Below the pieces are notes generated by a model. It worked only from the letters and a program-made list of their open reading frames with translations. It was not told where the DNA came from and searched no databases. DNA of 64,000 nucleotides from Fretibacter sp964410285 (lineage in GTDB: Bacteria; Pseudomonadota; Alphaproteobacteria; Caulobacterales; Maricaulaceae), in contig CAYPFR010000002.1 of assembly GCA_964410285.1 (NCBI GenBank), forward strand, positions 1 to 64,000, written 5' to 3'. Positions 61,812-64,000 of this stretch are shown here, piece by piece. Position 1 is the stretch's first letter, and every line of letters begins with the position of its first letter. Position numbers and translations under genes: made by a program.

Positions 61812-63094
61812 TGCGTTATTTTTCAAAATCTTGTGCCGCGCTCCTAATCTCGGGGAGTTACGTATTCGCTGCCCCTAGCCTGGCCGCTGCGCAAGATGTT
61901 TTCATCGAAGACGCCACCATCGTCACCAATACGAATGCAGGCCGTATTGACGTGGGCGACATCCTCATTCGCGGCGGAAAAATCGTGAATATGGGAAATA
62001 TAGCCGATGCACCTTCGGGCATGACAGTGATAAATGCTAAAGGCAAATGGGTGACCCCTGGTCTCTTTGCGCCCTTCTCCCGCATAGGCCTCGTCGAGAT
62101 AAGCGGCGAAGCCCGCACAAATGACATTAGCGCAGATGAGGCGGCCACCTCGGTGAGCAATCTCGCAGCCGATAGCTTCAATCCCAAATCCCCCGTGATC
62201 GGCAATACGCGGCTGGAAGGGATTACCCATATGCTGTCCGCCCCCGGCACCGGGAAGAGCATTTTTGGCGGCATTGGCTTGCTTGCCAATACGTCGGGCG
62301 CATTCGACTCCATCGAAACCGAGCAAGCCTTTATTTATGTGAGCCTTGGGGAGCGCGGTGCAGACACTGCGGGCGGATCACGCTCGGCGGCGATGAATCA
62401 GCTTCGCGCGGCCCTTGATGATGCGGGGGCCTACCCTTCGCGCTTTGGCGGGCCCGATGATGGTGATGCCCTCTCGCGGCGTGACGCGGCGGCGCTATTT
62501 AAGGCTGCGCGCGGTCAAATGCCGCTCCTAATTGATGCTGACCGCGCGGCGGATTTGCTCAATATTATCAAGCTGAAACAAGAATATGGACTTGACGTTA
62601 TAATTGTCGGCGCGGCCGAAGGATGGATGGTCGCGGAAGAACTGAAAGCCGCTGATATTCGTGTTATGGTCGATCCGCAAGAAAACCTGCCCGGCAGTTT
62701 TGATAGCGTCGGCGCAAGGCGTGATAACATTATTATGCTGGACGCAGCGGGCGTTGATTACGCGATCATGACACGATCAGCGGGGCTCACGCACAATATC
62801 CGCGTGCTTGGCCAACATGCTGGAAATGCCGTTGGGGCAGGTCTGCCTTGGGATAAAGCCTTTGCAGCGATCTCCTCGACCCCTGCACGGTGGTTTGGAA
62901 GTAATAGCGGCACGATTACGCGCGGCGCCGCTGCGAACCTTGTTGTCTGGGACGGGGATCCGCTGGAGGTCACCAGCGGCGCAGAACATATCTTTATCAA
63001 CGGCAAACCGCAGGAGATGTCTTCGCGTCAAACGGCTCTCCGTGATCGCTATAATCCGGCTTCGGCGGACACACGCCCGCATAAATACCGATAG
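61811..63094 (+). CDS. Amidohydrolase-like protein without metal ligands (predicted pseudoenzyme)
   Basis: A 427-residue exported protein (Sec signal ending SLAAAQ) of the same fold as its upstream neighbour, with the composite beta-sandwich (VFIEDATIVTNTNAGRIDVGDILIRGGKIVNMG) and the closing LVVWDGDPLEVTSGAEHIFINGKPQ. Each ligand position of the active paralogue is changed: HSH becomes APFSR (GLFAPFSRIG), the middle His becomes Asp in PLLIDADRAA, the HH becomes GAAEG (IIVGAAEGWMV), and the Asp becomes Ala in MTRSAGL. It therefore should not bind catalytic zinc and may serve as a structural or regulatory partner of the active enzyme. Confidence 0.82.
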   Translation: MRYFSKSCAALLISGSYVFAAPSLAAAQDVFIEDATIVTNTNAGRIDVGDILIRGGKIVNMGNIADAPSGMTVINAKGKWVTPGLFAPFSRIGLVEISGEARTNDISADEAATSVSNLAADSFNPKSPVIGNTRLEGITHMLSAPGTGKSIFGGIGLLANTSGAFDSIETEQAFIYVSLGERGADTAGGSRSAAMNQLRAALDDAGAYPSRFGGPDDGDALSRRDAAALFKAARGQMPLLIDADRAADLLNIIKLKQEYGLDVIIVGAAEGWMVAEELKAADIRVMVDPQENLPGSFDSVGARRDNIIMLDAAGVDYAIMTRSAGLTHNIRVLGQHAGNAVGAGLPWDKAFAAISSTPARWFGSNSGTITRGAAANLVVWDGDPLEVTSGAEHIFINGKPQEMSSRQTALRDRYNPASADTRPHKYR

Positions 63095-63196
63095 CGGACT
63101 GATACGCCCAAGCCATTCTTATTAGGCGCGTGATCCTTGGCTCGGCTTTCGCCTGTTAGCATCGTAAAAGAGATTAGACGTCATTGCGCTCATTGC

Positions 63197-63224
63197 TTGA
63201 CCTTTGCGGACTTGGCGCTATGTT
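63197..63224 (+). promoter_or_regulatory. Candidate promoter of the DEAD-box helicase gene
   Basis: TTGACC (63197-63202) and TATGTT (63219-63224) are spaced by 16 bases, about 108 bases before the helicase start. The leader between them and the start contains GGCGC/GCGCC (63269-63285), a short hairpin. Long structured leaders occur in cold-regulated helicase genes, but this is only a pattern match. Confidence 0.45.
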
Positions 63225-63331
63225 GCGCGCCATACGCAGGGCGCGGTTTTATCTGCGCATTTTACAACGGCGCGACGTTTGCGCCACAGTCGACCGCAAA
63301 CTAAGCGCGGTTAGACTCTTGAAAGACCGAT

Positions 63332-64000
63332 TTGACCTCCAATAACACCCCAAAAGAAATCTCTGCCGACGCTGATGTCGGAGTCACCTTCGCCGAGCTA
63401 GGCCTCCACCCCAAAATCATCAAAGCCCTAGACGATATGGGCTATGAGCGGCCAACACCGATTCAAGCCCACGCCATTCCTCATGCCCTGCAAGGCAAAG
63501 ATGTCCTTGGAATCGCCCAAACTGGCACGGGCAAAACCGGCGCGTTTACATTGCCAACTGTGCATAAACTTGCGACGGGGCGCGCCCGCGCGCGCATGCC
63601 GCGCTGCCTGATTATTTGCCCAACCCGCGAACTTGCCGCCCAAGTTGCTGAAAATGTCGAGCTTTACGGAAAATATCTAAAGCTTGAAATGGCACTGCTA
63701 ATTGGCGGCGTGTCTTTTGCTGAGCAAGATAAAAAGCTCTCGCGGGGTGTGGATGTGCTCATCGCCACGCCGGGCCGACTGCTTGATCAGTTTGAGCGCG
63801 GGAAAATTCTGCTCAACGGCGTTCAGACCTTAGTCGTTGATGAAGCTGACCGTATGCTGGATATGGGATTCATACCCGATATTGAAAAAATCTTCAAAAT
63901 GACGCCTTTCACGCGCCAAGTGCTGTTTTTCTCAGCGACGATGCCCAATGAAATTAAGCGCCTGGTCGACCAATTTCTGCATCAGCCTGAAACCATTCAG
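63332..64000 (+). CDS. DEAD-box RNA helicase (RhlE-like), 3' end beyond window
   Basis: The first 223 residues of an ATP-dependent RNA helicase. In order: the Q motif GYERPTPIQ, AQTGTGKTGAFTLP (motif I), PTRELAAQ (Ia), ATPGRLLDQFERG (Ib), VVDEADRMLDMGFIPDI (II) and LFFSATMPNEIK (III). The frame has an in-frame TGA just upstream, and the only start before the core is TTG 63332 (LTSNNTPKEIS...). The protein acts in ribosome assembly or RNA decay, especially in the cold. The 3' portion, including the helicase C-terminal domain, lies outside the window. Confidence 0.9.
   Translation, partial: MTSNNTPKEISADADVGVTFAELGLHPKIIKALDDMGYERPTPIQAHAIPHALQGKDVLGIAQTGTGKTGAFTLPTVHKLATGRARARMPRCLIICPTRELAAQVAENVELYGKYLKLEMALLIGGVSFAEQDKKLSRGVDVLIATPGRLLDQFERGKILLNGVQTLVVDEADRMLDMGFIPDIEKIFKMTPFTRQVLFFSATMPNEIKRLVDQFLHQPETIQ

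Noticed and set aside
1..64000. CRISPR array, insertion sequence or long direct repeats
   Set aside because: No regularly spaced repeat, transposase frame or terminal inverted repeat was recognised anywhere in the window.

Overview
The window is a gene-dense stretch of about 53% G+C (estimated by eye) from an alphaproteobacterium, most likely a marine, stalked or dimorphic member of the Caulobacterales/Maricaulales (Hyphomonadaceae-like) line. The evidence for this placement is a PopA-type c-di-GMP receptor, the DnaA-inactivating protein HdaA, an alphaproteobacterial siroheme/sulfite-reductase operon with DUF2849 and DUF934, an SdhE-mfd pair, DUF2066, HODM (DUF3445) and the aminotransferase-glpX-recJ arrangement. 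The genus assignment is inference. No phage, IS element, integrase or CRISPR array was seen.

Layout. 1-5.1 kb (minus strand): a truncated tRNA-Glu with a good promoter, then a lipoprotein-aminotransferase-glpX-recJ run, and rpoZ with its own terminator. 5.3-12.2 kb (plus): a complete compact histidine operon in the order yerC-hisG-hisD-hisC::hisB-hisH-hisA-hisF-hisIE, with genes mostly overlapping. HisC and HisB are fused into one 546-residue protein, and a TrpR-operator-like palindrome overlaps the likely promoter. 12.2-17.5 kb: a minus-strand sulfur assimilation operon cysG-DUF2849-cysI-(DUF934::cysH), also translationally coupled and also carrying a gene fusion. It is divergent from an XRE-cupin regulator, with a perfect 16-bp palindrome between the two. 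17.7-23.0 kb: a large autotransporter and parE. 23.1-26.0 kb: a three-gene gtrB-gtrA-gtrC-like surface-glycan glucosylation cassette.

26.1-36.6 kb: rpoH, popA (receiver domains plus a GGDEF domain that has lost its active site but keeps its I-site), mfd and sdhE (minus), recG, and a secreted M1 aminopeptidase. 36.7-43.6 kb: a small membrane protein, an RluA-type pseudouridine synthase, RNase D, a SulP transporter, a tiny DUF2256 zinc-finger gene (44 aa) translationally coupled to an SDR gene, then hdaA and a DUF2066 gene. 43.7-49.4 kb: purM-purN, a solitary TadG-like vWA protein, ndk and an ABC-F ATPase. 49.4-54.4 kb: an unknown protein, a small I78-like lipoprotein, then class II aldolase, HODM-like and alanine dehydrogenase genes on the minus strand, divergent from an Lrp/AsnC regulator. 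54.4-57.7 kb: a type I secretion ATPase and its HlyD adaptor, without an adjacent substrate or TolC. 57.9-63.1 kb: lptD and a pair of exported amidohydrolases, the second of which has lost every recognisable metal ligand. The window ends inside a DEAD-box RNA helicase gene.

Most of the window is core metabolism and informational housekeeping. The unusual items are the HisC::HisB fusion inside an enterobacterial-order his operon with a candidate YerC operator, the DUF934::CysH fusion with its paired regulator/operator, the PopA-like receptor, the gtr cassette and the catalyst/pseudoenzyme amidohydrolase pair. No intergenic stretch exceeds 300 bases.
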